From: DATKMS01 sp041497995
GTDB taxonomy: Bacteria; Desulfobacterota; Binatia; HRBIN30
DNA length: 25,833 nt
Assembly: GCA_041497995.1 (NCBI GenBank)
Contig: JBGQHM010000054.1
Span: forward strand, 1-25,833
Direction of reading: 5' to 3'
Part shown: positions 6,630 through 14,108 of the stretch, piece by piece
Numbering within the stretch: position 1 is the first letter of the stretch
How the letters are laid out: every line of letters begins with the position of its first letter
Notes under the pieces: model-generated
Databases searched by the model: none
What the model was told of the DNA's origin: nothing
What the model saw: the letters and a program-made list of their open reading frames with translations, nothing else
Program-made: the position numbers and the translations under genes

Positions 6630-7657
6630 CGTTGTGCGGCAACGACCTGCGTAGCGAACTCGACTGCCTGACGGGGCGGATCCATGAACACGATCACAAA
6701 GGTCGACGATTCGCCCGGCTCGATCACGAATTTTTTGGGTGGGCTCAGCTTCTGCAAGATCGACACTTCCTGCGGCGTCAGGTCCTTGAGCACCTTCGTC
6801 GAGATGACGTTGCCGCAGGAGATGATTTTCGGTTCGCCGAGCTGCGCGCCGGTGTTGTCGAACAGCTTGCCGGAGATCTGGACTCCTTGCAGCGCTACGG
6901 GGGCGGTGTTCAACGCCTTGCCGGTGATCACGAAGACATCCTTACCGTCCTTGATCCGTTGATAGCTGCCCACCACGTCTGAGAGCGCGACCTTGCGAAC
7001 CAGCAGGCGGTCATCGCCGAGCGTGCCGATCAGCGGAATGCGGCCGACGAGCTTGTCGGACAGCGCAGGATTGGCGAACAGGGCGCTAGTCAGCACGCCG
7101 TACCCGGTTGCCACCAGTGCCAGGAATACGAAGAGCGGCACGACGTGGCTGCGTTCACGCGGCGGTGGTGTGCGCGCCCGCCGCGGACGCTTTGGCGCTG
7201 GCTCTTCGATTTCATGCTCATCGTCATCCCGCGTCAGCTCCACTTCGATCTCGTGCGGCTCATCCGGTTCCTCTTCACGCGTCAGTACCGGACGCGGCCG
7301 CGCGAGCGGCAGCTGCGGGTCGGTATCGCCGTCGGGCACAGTGAGCTCATCGGGATGGTCCCCGGTGCCGAGCGTGAAATCCTCCTCGGCTTCCGGGATC
7401 TCCAAATCATCCCTTGGGGCGCCGTCGGCATGTTTCTTTCCGCGCGTCTCTTCGAATGGTAGCGTCAGGTTCTCTTCGCTCGGTGGGGCGGATTTTGCCC
7501 GTCCCGATGTGGCCGCCGCTTTTGGCGTCGGTTGTCCGGCGGACGGTGCCGGGAAGATGTGGCGGCACCGCGAACATTTGAACATCGGATTCGGCCCAGT
7601 CATGCGCGCCGCATCGAGGTCGTAGCGCGTGGAGCAGTATGGGCACTGGATGATCAT
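6620..7657 (-). CDS. MJ0042-type zinc-ribbon membrane protein with DUF3426-like C-terminus
   Basis: The product is 345 residues. An N-terminal zinc ribbon has C5xxC8 and C28xxC31 (IIQCPYCSTRYDLD, then FKCSRCRHIF), the MJ0042 finger pattern. Residues about 40-170 form a long acidic, proline-containing and probably disordered linker. One membrane segment lies at about 172-192. The remaining 150 residues form a soluble, probably periplasmic domain resembling DUF3426, including the stretch VFVITGKALNTAPVALQGVQ. The function of this family is unknown; cytoplasmic zinc sensing coupled to an envelope domain is only a guess. The ATG at 7657 puts the zinc ribbon at the extreme N-terminus, as in the family. 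It is divergent from the GT2 gene at 7691, with 33 bases between the start codons. Confidence 0.8.
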   Translation of the reverse strand: MIIQCPYCSTRYDLDAARMTGPNPMFKCSRCRHIFPAPSAGQPTPKAAATSGRAKSAPPSEENLTLPFEETRGKKHADGAPRDDLEIPEAEEDFTLGTGDHPDELTVPDGDTDPQLPLARPRPVLTREEEPDEPHEIEVELTRDDDEHEIEEPAPKRPRRARTPPPRERSHVVPLFVFLALVATGYGVLTSALFANPALSDKLVGRIPLIGTLGDDRLLVRKVALSDVVGSYQRIKDGKDVFVITGKALNTAPVALQGVQISGKLFDNTGAQLGEPKIISCGNVISTKVLKDLTPQEVSILQKLSPPKKFVIEPGESSTFVIVFMDPPRQAVEFATQVVAAQRQA

Positions 7658-7690
7658 GCGGCTGTACCGTGGTTGAGCGGGGGAATTCTT

Positions 7691-8431
7691 ATGGTGAATG
7701 GACAAAAAAGCAAATCTGACGAGGAAGTGGTGCGGGAACTGTCGGTGGTGCTGCCGGCGTTCAACGAGGAACCCAACATCGAGGAGGTCGTGCGCAAGTG
7801 CGTGGCCTACCTCGCGCAGCGCGTGCCGGAGTACGAGTTATTGGTGGTCAATGATGGAAGTGCCGATCGGACAGGCGACGTCCTCAACCGGCTGGCCACC
7901 GAATTGCCGCGCTTGCGCCCGCTCCACCACCCGCAGAACCGCGGCTACGGCGCGGCGCTGCGTACCGGTTTCGATGCCGCGACCAAGCGCTTTGTCTTCT
8001 ACATGGACGGTGACGGTCAGTTCGACATCCACGACCTGGATGTGGTGCTGCCGCTAGCGACCGACGACGACCACATCGTTACCGGCTTCCGCATCGAGCG
8101 GCGCGACCCGTTCATCCGCCGACTCAATGCCAAGCTATTCGGCGGCTGGCTGGTGCGCATCATGCTCAGCGTGCGCGTGCGCGACCTGAACTGCGCCTTC
8201 AAGCTCATTCCGAAGAAGGTGCTGGATGCGATCACGCTGGAATCGACCGGCGCGCTCATCAACGCCGAAATGTACGGCCGCGCCGTCCGCAAGGGCTTCG
8301 GGATCAAAGAGGTGGGAGTGCACCACTACCCGCGTACCGCCGGGGTGCAGACCGGCGCGCATCTGTCGGTGATCATCAAGGCGTTCTACGATCTGTTCCG
8401 CCTGCGGCAGAAGATCGTATCAGGTGGCTGA
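7691..8431 (+). CDS. Family 2 glycosyltransferase, DPM1-like (polyprenyl-phosphate sugar synthase type)
   Basis: The product is 246 residues, a single GT-A domain without obvious membrane segments. Landmarks are ELSVVLPAFNEEPNIEEVV (residues 16-34), VVNDGSADRT around N54-D55, the QNRGYGAALRTGF loop near 82-94, and the metal-binding YMDGDGQFD with D106 and D108. The later RVRDLNCAFKLIPKKVL segment is typical of dolichyl/polyprenyl-phosphate mannose or glucose synthases. The likely reaction is transfer of a sugar from a nucleotide donor to polyprenyl phosphate at the cytoplasmic membrane face; the sugar cannot be named. The ATG at 7691 has GCGGGGGA 6 bases upstream. It ends 18 bases from the convergent Agl23-like GT-C gene, a possible user of the lipid-linked sugar. 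Confidence 0.88.
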   Translation: MVNGQKSKSDEEVVRELSVVLPAFNEEPNIEEVVRKCVAYLAQRVPEYELLVVNDGSADRTGDVLNRLATELPRLRPLHHPQNRGYGAALRTGFDAATKRFVFYMDGDGQFDIHDLDVVLPLATDDDHIVTGFRIERRDPFIRRLNAKLFGGWLVRIMLSVRVRDLNCAFKLIPKKVLDAITLESTGALINAEMYGRAVRKGFGIKEVGVHHYPRTAGVQTGAHLSVIIKAFYDLFRLRQKIVSGG

Positions 8432-8449
8432 GCCGTACACCGACACCCG

Positions 8450-11212
8450 CTACTTGGCGGGCGGCGGGAGTACGAACTTCTGGATGCGGTTGTTGAGTGT
8501 GTCCGAGACGTACACCGCACCCGCTTTGTCGGTGGCGATGCCGATGGGCCGGTTGAAGTCGCCGTCACCGGCGCCGCTCTTACCCCACGAGTAGAGCAGC
8601 GCTCCAGCGTCTGAGTAGCGGGCGCAGCGGTGACTGAATGAGTCGGTGGCCAACAGGTCCGAGCCCAACATGGCAAGGTAGGGCTCCGTGTAGAACTCTT
8701 CCCACCCGGACACCGGGAACTCCTTGATGTACTTGCCTTGACGATCGAAGACCTGCACGCGGCGGTTGCCGGTATCGGCGACGAAGACTTGGCCGTCGGC
8801 GTTGACGGTGATGCCGACGGGCTCGATGAACTCGCCCTGCTTCGACCCGTCATGGCCCCATACCGTCAGCTGATTGCCCGCCGTATCGAAGCTGACGACC
8901 CGCTTGTTGCCCGTGTCGGTCACGTAGATGGCGCTGCCATCCGGGGCCACGGCGATGCCCCGCGGTCCCCAGAACCCGGAGGTCTGTTCACGCCACTCGA
9001 GCAGAAAGCGCCCGTTGCCATCGAACTTCTGGACGCGGTGATTCCACGTGTCGGCGACGTACACCGAGCCATCCGGTCCCGTGGCGATGCCGCAGGGATC
9101 TTTGAACTTGCCGGTGTCCGGACCTTCGTGTCCCCACTCCAGCAAGGGCTTGCCGTCCGCACCGAACTTCTGGATGCGATTGTTCTTGCTATCGACGACG
9201 TACACGTTGCCCGCAATGTCGGTAGCGACCCCGCGGGGCTCGTCGAACTGTCCCAGCGATGTCCCCTTGTGTCCCCACACCACGACCGGCGCGAGCAGCG
9301 TTGGGCTGCCCGGGTAGCCGCGCGGAGCCGGCGGCGGGTTGACGGCAACGGGCGCGATGGTGGAGCCCGGCTTGAGGTCCTTGGCGACGTACATCACGGC
9401 ATCACTGGATCCGACACCGCTGAAGACCTCGCGGGTTGTGAGGTACTTCGCCAACTTGCCGAGATCCAGTTTCTGCCAATCGGGTTCCCACCAGCCGCGG
9501 ATCTGGAACGGTACCTTTTCGTACGTATCCGCCAAGGCCTTGTCGAGCGCCGCCGTGGCTTCCTTGTCGATGATCACTACCGGTTGATCAACCGAGCGCA
9601 CGTCAGCGGCCCAGTTCACCGGGTAGTGACGCAGGTACCAACTGAGCGGCCAGGTAGCGTTGCCGGACACCGCCAGCCGCGTCTGTGTACCGGTGCCCAG
9701 CGCCTTGCCCACCGCGTCGATGCGCTTCATGACTTTTTCGATGTCGTACGTGGATTGCACGTAGGCAAGCAACTCGCCGTGGCGTGCGGTGGCGGGCTCG
9801 TCCGGTCGCGGCGCGTCGTAGAAGTAGTTGCTGGCGATCAACGTCCAGACAGTAAGCGCGCCAACGGCGGACAAGACCAACGCGGTGACCGGCTTGGTGA
9901 TGGCACGCGACTCGATGATCTGCGCAAACCACATCGCGGCAAGCAGCACGGTGGGCAAGAGAATCGGCACCAGCAGCCACGGCACCTTTTCCTGCGCCCA
10001 GCTGTAGAAGCCGAAGCTGCCCATTGTCCAGATCACTACGAAGCGTGTGAAGCGGTCCGGCAGCCAGCGCTTCATCAAGGTCAGGCCCGCCAAGGCCAAG
10101 GCGCCGAGCAGCACCAACGGAGCCTGCGCCGGGTACGCGAACAGGCACAGCACGAACGCGCCCGTCGCCATCCATGTGGCGTATGCCAGCAGGCGGGTGA
10201 AGGCGGATTCGCGTGGGCGCGGGTGCAGCAGCGGCGCCAGGATGAACAAGAACGCCGGGAAGAGAATCAGCGGATCGTACAGCACCAGCTGCGGGAAGTA
10301 GTACCACCACGGCCCGCCGATACGCTTGATCTCGTGCTGCCCCCACCAATACGACAGCGCACGCGTCACCGCGTTCCAGTTTTCCTTGTGGCTCAGCAAC
10401 GAGGTGTACAGCAGCAGCCAGATCACCGCGAAAATGATGATCCCAGTGACGAGTGGCAGCGCGGCCTGCTTGAAGAAGGCGCCCGTTTCGTTGGTGACCG
10501 AACGCAGCGTTGACTGCCAGTCGGTCGCGTACAGCACTTCCCACAGCAGCATCAGCGCGAAGGCCGCAATGAACACCGGCCCGAGGGCATACATGTCCTC
10601 CTTGGTGCAGAAGGCCAGCGACAGTGCGGCGCTGCTGAGGTAGATATTGCGCGCCGCGCGCGTCTCGCCATAGCGGAAGGCGAAGAACACGGCGGCCAGG
10701 TTGCAGAACGCGACGTAGATGTCGTGCCGCAGGAATCGGGTGAAATAGCACAGACTCGGCGAGAAGGTGACCAGCACCAGGAACGACATGGCCCCCCAGC
10801 GACCGAGGTAGCGCCGCAGCGGCCACGCGAACGCCAGGACGCCGAGGCCGAACAGCACGGGGCTCAAACGGGCGGTAAAGTCCGAATCGCCGAACAGGCG
10901 CATCGTCAAGGCGCTGGCGTAGTAGAGCAGCGGTCCGTGGTAGACCGGGTCGTACTTGTAGTCTCCGACACCGTCTTGCGTCACCTTCCACGAGAAGAAG
11001 GCATGGATCGATTCGTCGTGGTGATACGGGCGGGCGCCGAGGATGTACAACCGCGTGAACACGGCGATCGCAAACACCAAGATGTAAATGCACTGCTCGA
11101 GCGTGAGATTGCCAGCAATTTTGCGATCCAGCGCGCTCGTGGCGCGGGGGCCGGCGGGGCGGCCCTCCGCCGCAGGAGGGGTCACGGTGCGATCGGTCGC
11201 AGTCTGGGTCAT
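8450..11212 (-). CDS. Agl23/TIGR03663-like GT-C glycosyltransferase fused to six NHL repeats
   Basis: The product is 920 residues from the ATG at 11212. The N-terminal part (about 38-460) is polytopic, with the PMT/ArnT-type acidic pair D66-E67 in YHHDESIHAFF after the first membrane segment. YDPVYHGPLLYY and the loop WAQEKVPWLLVPILLP (about 405-420) point to the TIGR03663/Agl23 family, which is linked to lipid-sugar transfer and N-glycosylation in archaea and also found in bacteria. A periplasmic segment (about 465-640) leads to six NHL units (about 645-915), with repeated patterns such as GVATDIAGNVYVVDSKNNRIQKF. These should fold as a six-bladed propeller, often a protein- or ligand-binding module. 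A longer open frame reaches 11290, but residues before 11212 look non-coding. It is convergent with the GT2 gene and divergent from the LamG gene. Confidence 0.85.
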   Translation of the reverse strand: MTQTATDRTVTPPAAEGRPAGPRATSALDRKIAGNLTLEQCIYILVFAIAVFTRLYILGARPYHHDESIHAFFSWKVTQDGVGDYKYDPVYHGPLLYYASALTMRLFGDSDFTARLSPVLFGLGVLAFAWPLRRYLGRWGAMSFLVLVTFSPSLCYFTRFLRHDIYVAFCNLAAVFFAFRYGETRAARNIYLSSAALSLAFCTKEDMYALGPVFIAAFALMLLWEVLYATDWQSTLRSVTNETGAFFKQAALPLVTGIIIFAVIWLLLYTSLLSHKENWNAVTRALSYWWGQHEIKRIGGPWWYYFPQLVLYDPLILFPAFLFILAPLLHPRPRESAFTRLLAYATWMATGAFVLCLFAYPAQAPLVLLGALALAGLTLMKRWLPDRFTRFVVIWTMGSFGFYSWAQEKVPWLLVPILLPTVLLAAMWFAQIIESRAITKPVTALVLSAVGALTVWTLIASNYFYDAPRPDEPATARHGELLAYVQSTYDIEKVMKRIDAVGKALGTGTQTRLAVSGNATWPLSWYLRHYPVNWAADVRSVDQPVVIIDKEATAALDKALADTYEKVPFQIRGWWEPDWQKLDLGKLAKYLTTREVFSGVGSSDAVMYVAKDLKPGSTIAPVAVNPPPAPRGYPGSPTLLAPVVVWGHKGTSLGQFDEPRGVATDIAGNVYVVDSKNNRIQKFGADGKPLLEWGHEGPDTGKFKDPCGIATGPDGSVYVADTWNHRVQKFDGNGRFLLEWREQTSGFWGPRGIAVAPDGSAIYVTDTGNKRVVSFDTAGNQLTVWGHDGSKQGEFIEPVGITVNADGQVFVADTGNRRVQVFDRQGKYIKEFPVSGWEEFYTEPYLAMLGSDLLATDSFSHRCARYSDAGALLYSWGKSGAGDGDFNRPIGIATDKAGAVYVSDTLNNRIQKFVLPPPAK

Positions 11213-11350
11213 GGCAGCCGGAAGTCCTGCAAGGTTGTTATCTAGGCAAAGACGGTACCGTGTATCTGCGGGTCCCGCGGTTGTCAACAAACGGAGCCCT
11301 CATGCCGCCGATCGTGCGCCCTGCGAGGCGCCCAGTGGATGCATGGGTGG

Positions 11351-11379
11351 ATGACAAGTGCCCACGGGGACGTTATGAT
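11351..11379 (+). promoter_or_regulatory. Candidate sigma70-type promoter for the LamG gene
   Basis: ATGACA (11351-11356) and TATGAT (11374-11379) each match consensus at 5 of 6 positions and are exactly 17 bases apart. Transcription would begin near 11386, about 62 bases before the ATG at 11448. A TTGACA at 11395-11400 lacks a good -10 partner. Confidence 0.5.
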
Positions 11380-11447
11380 TTTCGAAAGGCGGGGTTGACA
11401 ATCTCGAGGCCGCACAACACCATTGTGGGTGCGAAGGTAGCAACGGA

Positions 11448-12674
11448 ATGGAACGATCATGGGTTCATCTAGTCGTCGGTGCCGCTGCGCTGTTCGTCGT
11501 CGTGGCTGGCATCAAGCATTTCTCGGGCTCGGACTCGCCCTCGGATTTTGAGGAAGCGTCGGCGTCGCGTCCGCAAGTAGCGTCGCTACCCGAGCGAGTC
11601 AGCTCTGACAAAGGTGGTTGGATCGCACGACCAGGCGATGCCGAACCCGGCAACGCCATGGGCGCGCGTGGTCCAGGCTTGCAGGGCAGCCGCGCGACCG
11701 GTGCCCCCGGCGCGCGCAGCGACAGCGGTTCGGGCGGTACTTCCTCTGACCAACGTGGGGGGAGTGTGGTCGTCGATCGTGGTCGCACCGCCGCCGGCAG
11801 TGGCAGTGGCGGAACTGGCTTCCGCGCTTCTGCGGGCGGGATCGCGGGCCCCGGAGGCGGCGATGCGCTCGAGGTGGGTTCGTCCGTTCCTGTCGTAGAT
11901 GCGCCCTTCGACGGTGCGCGACCGATCACCGGTCCTATCGGTGGTGCCGGCGGAGGTCGAACGGCATCTCACGACGCGGTCCAACAAGTTACCGACAAGC
12001 CTGCGGACGGTAGCAAACCGGTTCCCGACGATGGTGGGCCGGTGCTGTCTCTGCCGTTCGACAAATCGACAGAGCCTGATCGTGGTGACGGCGCAGTATT
12101 CTCTCAGGGTATAACCTTCGACAGCGGACAAGGTGCGGTGTTCCAGACCGACTCTCAGTTCGTCGTGCCGAACGGCGGAAACCTCAAGGGGGACGGTGGA
12201 GCGATCTCCATGTGGGTGCAGCCCAGCTGGGCGGGCGGCGACGAGAGCAATGCTTCACTGGCCCAACTGCGCAACCAGAACCAGTGGGACGACCGCCTGC
12301 AGATCTTCAAGAACGGAGTGTACCTACGGTTCCTCATGGCCAGCAGCGGCACGGCCGAAGGCCAAGGGCAGGAGAGCAACATCGGCCTGAACATCTCCGA
12401 TTGGGCGCCCGGGGATTGGCACAATGTCGTGGCGAGCTGGGGTCAAAACGACAGTGGCCAACTGGTGCAGCAGTTCTATGTCGATGGAAAGCTGGTCGGC
12501 CAAGAGCCTGTCAAGGGGGGATTCAACGTCCGGCCCGGCACGCCGCTCTACATCGGTTCCGATTTGCCGCAAGGTATTTCCGGCCTTGGGGGTGCAATCA
12601 GTCAGTTCAAGGCGTTCGGTGGAGCAGTGACGCCGGACCAGGTCTCGAGTCTAGCCTCCGACCGACCTCAGTAA
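11448..12674 (+). CDS. Membrane-anchored Gly/Ser-rich protein with LamG / concanavalin-like domain
   Basis: The product is 408 residues. A hydrophobic segment at about 7-22 acts as an uncleaved anchor or signal. Residues about 60-190 are low-complexity, rich in Gly, Ser, Thr, Ala and Arg, and probably extended outside the membrane. Residues about 199-405 look like a jelly-roll LamG/concanavalin-type domain: AISMWVQPSW (252-261), DRLQIFKNGVYLRF (282-295), DWHNVVASWGQ (323-333), FYVDGKLVG (343-351) and PLYIGSDLP (366-374) follow the strand pattern seen in LamG_3 proteins. Such domains bind carbohydrate or protein ligands. The Ser/Thr-containing linker could be an O-glycan acceptor for the nearby PMT-like enzymes; this is inference only. 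Its start has a weak ribosome site. It ends 25 bases before rsmH and may be co-transcribed with it. Confidence 0.75.
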   Translation: MERSWVHLVVGAAALFVVVAGIKHFSGSDSPSDFEEASASRPQVASLPERVSSDKGGWIARPGDAEPGNAMGARGPGLQGSRATGAPGARSDSGSGGTSSDQRGGSVVVDRGRTAAGSGSGGTGFRASAGGIAGPGGGDALEVGSSVPVVDAPFDGARPITGPIGGAGGGRTASHDAVQQVTDKPADGSKPVPDDGGPVLSLPFDKSTEPDRGDGAVFSQGITFDSGQGAVFQTDSQFVVPNGGNLKGDGGAISMWVQPSWAGGDESNASLAQLRNQNQWDDRLQIFKNGVYLRFLMASSGTAEGQGQESNIGLNISDWAPGDWHNVVASWGQNDSGQLVQQFYVDGKLVGQEPVKGGFNVRPGTPLYIGSDLPQGISGLGGAISQFKAFGGAVTPDQVSSLASDRPQ

Positions 12675-12699
12675 CGGCCGCGGGTCTGTAGGGGAACAA

Positions 12700-13635
12700 G
12701 TGGACGCGACGGATACGCCGGTCCACCTGTCCATTCTCACCGCCGAGATTCTGGATCTTCTGCGCCTAGCCCCAGGCGCACGCTGCATTGACGGCACGGT
12801 CGACGGCGGCGGACACAGCGCGGCGATTCTGGAGCGCACGGCGCCCGACGGCACCGTCCTCGGCATCGATCGGGATCCGGAGCTGCTCGCCGCGGTACGA
12901 CGTCGGCTCGCCGGAGCGGTCGAGGGCGGGCGCTTACAGCTGGCAAGCGGCAACTTTCGCGAGCTGACGCGCATCGCCACGGTCCATCACTTTGCGTCGG
13001 TGGACGCGATTCTCCTCGACCTCGGTCTCAGCTCGTTTCATTTCGACGCCAGCGGTCGCGGCTTCAGCTTTGCGGGCGACGAACCGCTCGACATGCGTTT
13101 CGACTCCGACGATGCGTCAGGAGAAACCGCTGCGGACGTGCTGCACACGCGCAGTGCGGCGGAGCTCGAGGCCATTTTTCGAAGCTTCGGCGAGGAACGC
13201 TTCGCCGGTCGTATCGCCCGCGCCGTTGCGGCGCAGCGCGACCGCACGCCCGTGCGGACCACACGACAGCTCTTCGACGTGGTTGCCGCGGTACTGCCGG
13301 GCAAGGTGCGCTGGCGCGCCGCGCGCTCAGTGGCCCGCGTGTTTCAGGCGCTCCGCATTGCGGTGAACGACGAGCTCGATGCAATCGCCGCGGTGCTGCC
13401 GCAAGCGGTGTCGTTGCTGGCACCCGGTGGCCGGCTGGCGGTGCTGGCGTTTCATTCGCTCGAGGATCGCATGGTCAAGCAATTCTTCGTGGCAGAGCGC
13501 CAGGCCGGCCGCGTACAGATCATCACCAGAAAACCGCTACGACCCAGCGACGCGGAGGTCGCGATCAACCCGCGCGCGGCGAGCGCTAAGCTGCGTGTCT
13601 GCGAGCGGCTGCACCCCAGCCCAGGCGACGCGTAA
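12700..13635 (+). CDS. rsmH: 16S rRNA (cytosine(1402)-N(4))-methyltransferase
   Basis: The product is 311 residues, the normal RsmH/MraW length. It methylates N4 of C1402 in 16S rRNA using SAM. The SAM-binding glycine motif is CIDGTVDGGGHSAAIL (29-44). The family signature LDLGLSS...RGFSFAGDEPLDMRFD (about 107-135) and the late ARVFQALRIAVNDEL plus AVLAFHSLEDRMVKQFF are unmistakable. The start is GTG at 12700 with AGGGGAA 4 bases upstream; the N-terminus (TPVHLSILTAEILDLL) matches the usual HxPVLL...E region. rsmH normally stands after mraZ and before ftsL/ftsI in the division and cell wall cluster. Here its neighbours are a LamG protein and an HNH nuclease, so it is displaced from that cluster or is a second copy. 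Confidence 0.95.
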   Translation: MDATDTPVHLSILTAEILDLLRLAPGARCIDGTVDGGGHSAAILERTAPDGTVLGIDRDPELLAAVRRRLAGAVEGGRLQLASGNFRELTRIATVHHFASVDAILLDLGLSSFHFDASGRGFSFAGDEPLDMRFDSDDASGETAADVLHTRSAAELEAIFRSFGEERFAGRIARAVAAQRDRTPVRTTRQLFDVVAAVLPGKVRWRAARSVARVFQALRIAVNDELDAIAAVLPQAVSLLAPGGRLAVLAFHSLEDRMVKQFFVAERQAGRVQIITRKPLRPSDAEVAINPRAASAKLRVCERLHPSPGDA

Positions 13636-13662
13636 CGGCGTCCCGACAGACAGCCGCCGCGC

Positions 13663-13992
13663 TCACTCTTTTCCGGAGAGATAGTCGGCGAGGATGCCGC
13701 GGCTATGCTCGTCGTCGTGGCAGTAGGCGCAGAGGTTTTCCCAGTTGCTGCCATCGGGCGGATTGTTGTTGTGGTTGCCGTCTCGGTGGTGGACGGTGAG
13801 CAAGTGCAGATTCGTCTCGTCGAACTCGCGTGCGCACTTGGCGCAGATCCATCCGTGAATCTCCAGCGAACGGGTTCGGTAGCCGTGCTGGCGCGTCAGC
13901 GCGGCGGCGCGTGCGGCGCTGACCATGTCGTTCACGTCCGGCTTGGAAGCGCTGGGGTGCCGGCGTTTGTTCGGCCGGAAGCTGCGCGTCAT
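13663..13992 (-). CDS. yajD: YajD-type HNH nuclease family protein
   Basis: The product is 109 residues from the ATG at 13992 (a TTG three codons upstream is the alternative). The HNH core is complete: CAKCAREF, then LTVHHRDGNHNNNPPDGSNWENLCAYCHDDEHS. It has the two CxxC zinc-binding pairs, the HH of the nuclease motif, and the asparagines and histidines that complete it. The pattern strongly resembles E. coli YajD, a stand-alone HNH protein without an assigned biological role. It is convergent with rsmH (27-base gap) and lies 34 bases from the left copy of the CTAG-bounded repeat. No phage or toxin genes accompany it, so it looks like a resident housekeeping-type HNH protein rather than a homing enzyme. 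Confidence 0.85.
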   Translation of the reverse strand: MTRSFRPNKRRHPSASKPDVNDMVSAARAAALTRQHGYRTRSLEIHGWICAKCAREFDETNLHLLTVHHRDGNHNNNPPDGSNWENLCAYCHDDEHSRGILADYLSGKE

Positions 13993-14026
13993 CGCTGCCA
14001 ATTGTAGACGCCTCCGCGTTCCGCGG

Positions 14027-14104
14027 CTAGTAGCTGTCGGACTCAGCAGCCTGGAGCGACCAACGGGAGCGGGCCATAGAAATGACGCTGGCCGCAGGCC
14101 CTAG
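14027..14104 (-). repeat. CTAG-bounded dispersed repeat, left copy (inverted relative to 17658-17737)
   Basis: This 78-base element begins and ends with CTAG and lies just after the stop of the minus-strand GT-C gene. Read on the minus strand it aligns with 17658-17737. Over slightly longer windows (14022-14106 and 17656-17739) about 72 of 85 columns are identical by hand alignment, with a few single-base gaps. The longest shared blocks include CCTGCGGCCAGCGTC and TTTCTATGG. Its ends carry weak imperfect inverted repeats (CTG-CGG against CTGTCGG). No coding capacity is apparent. CTAG on both sides would fit a 4-base target duplication. Confidence 0.85.
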
Positions 14105-14108
14105 TCCG

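Noticed and set aside
8738..10513. Long plus-strand open frame (about 590 codons) opposite the Agl23-NHL gene
   Set aside because: The product is rich in Arg, His, Gln and Asp with no domain pattern, while the opposite strand encodes a coherent membrane enzyme plus NHL repeats. GC-rich DNA commonly leaves such antisense frames open.
11259..11287. Minus-strand TTGACA with a TACACG -10, as promoter of the Agl23-NHL gene
   Set aside because: The -35 is perfect but the -10 matches at only 3 of 6 positions, so it is not listed as a feature.
13636..13662. Terminator between the convergent rsmH and HNH genes
   Set aside because: Only a short GGCG/CGCC pairing is visible, with no T-run; the support is too weak.
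13663..13992. HNH gene as a homing endonuclease or phage remnant
   Set aside because: The sequence fits the small stand-alone YajD family, and no intron, intein or phage gene surrounds it.
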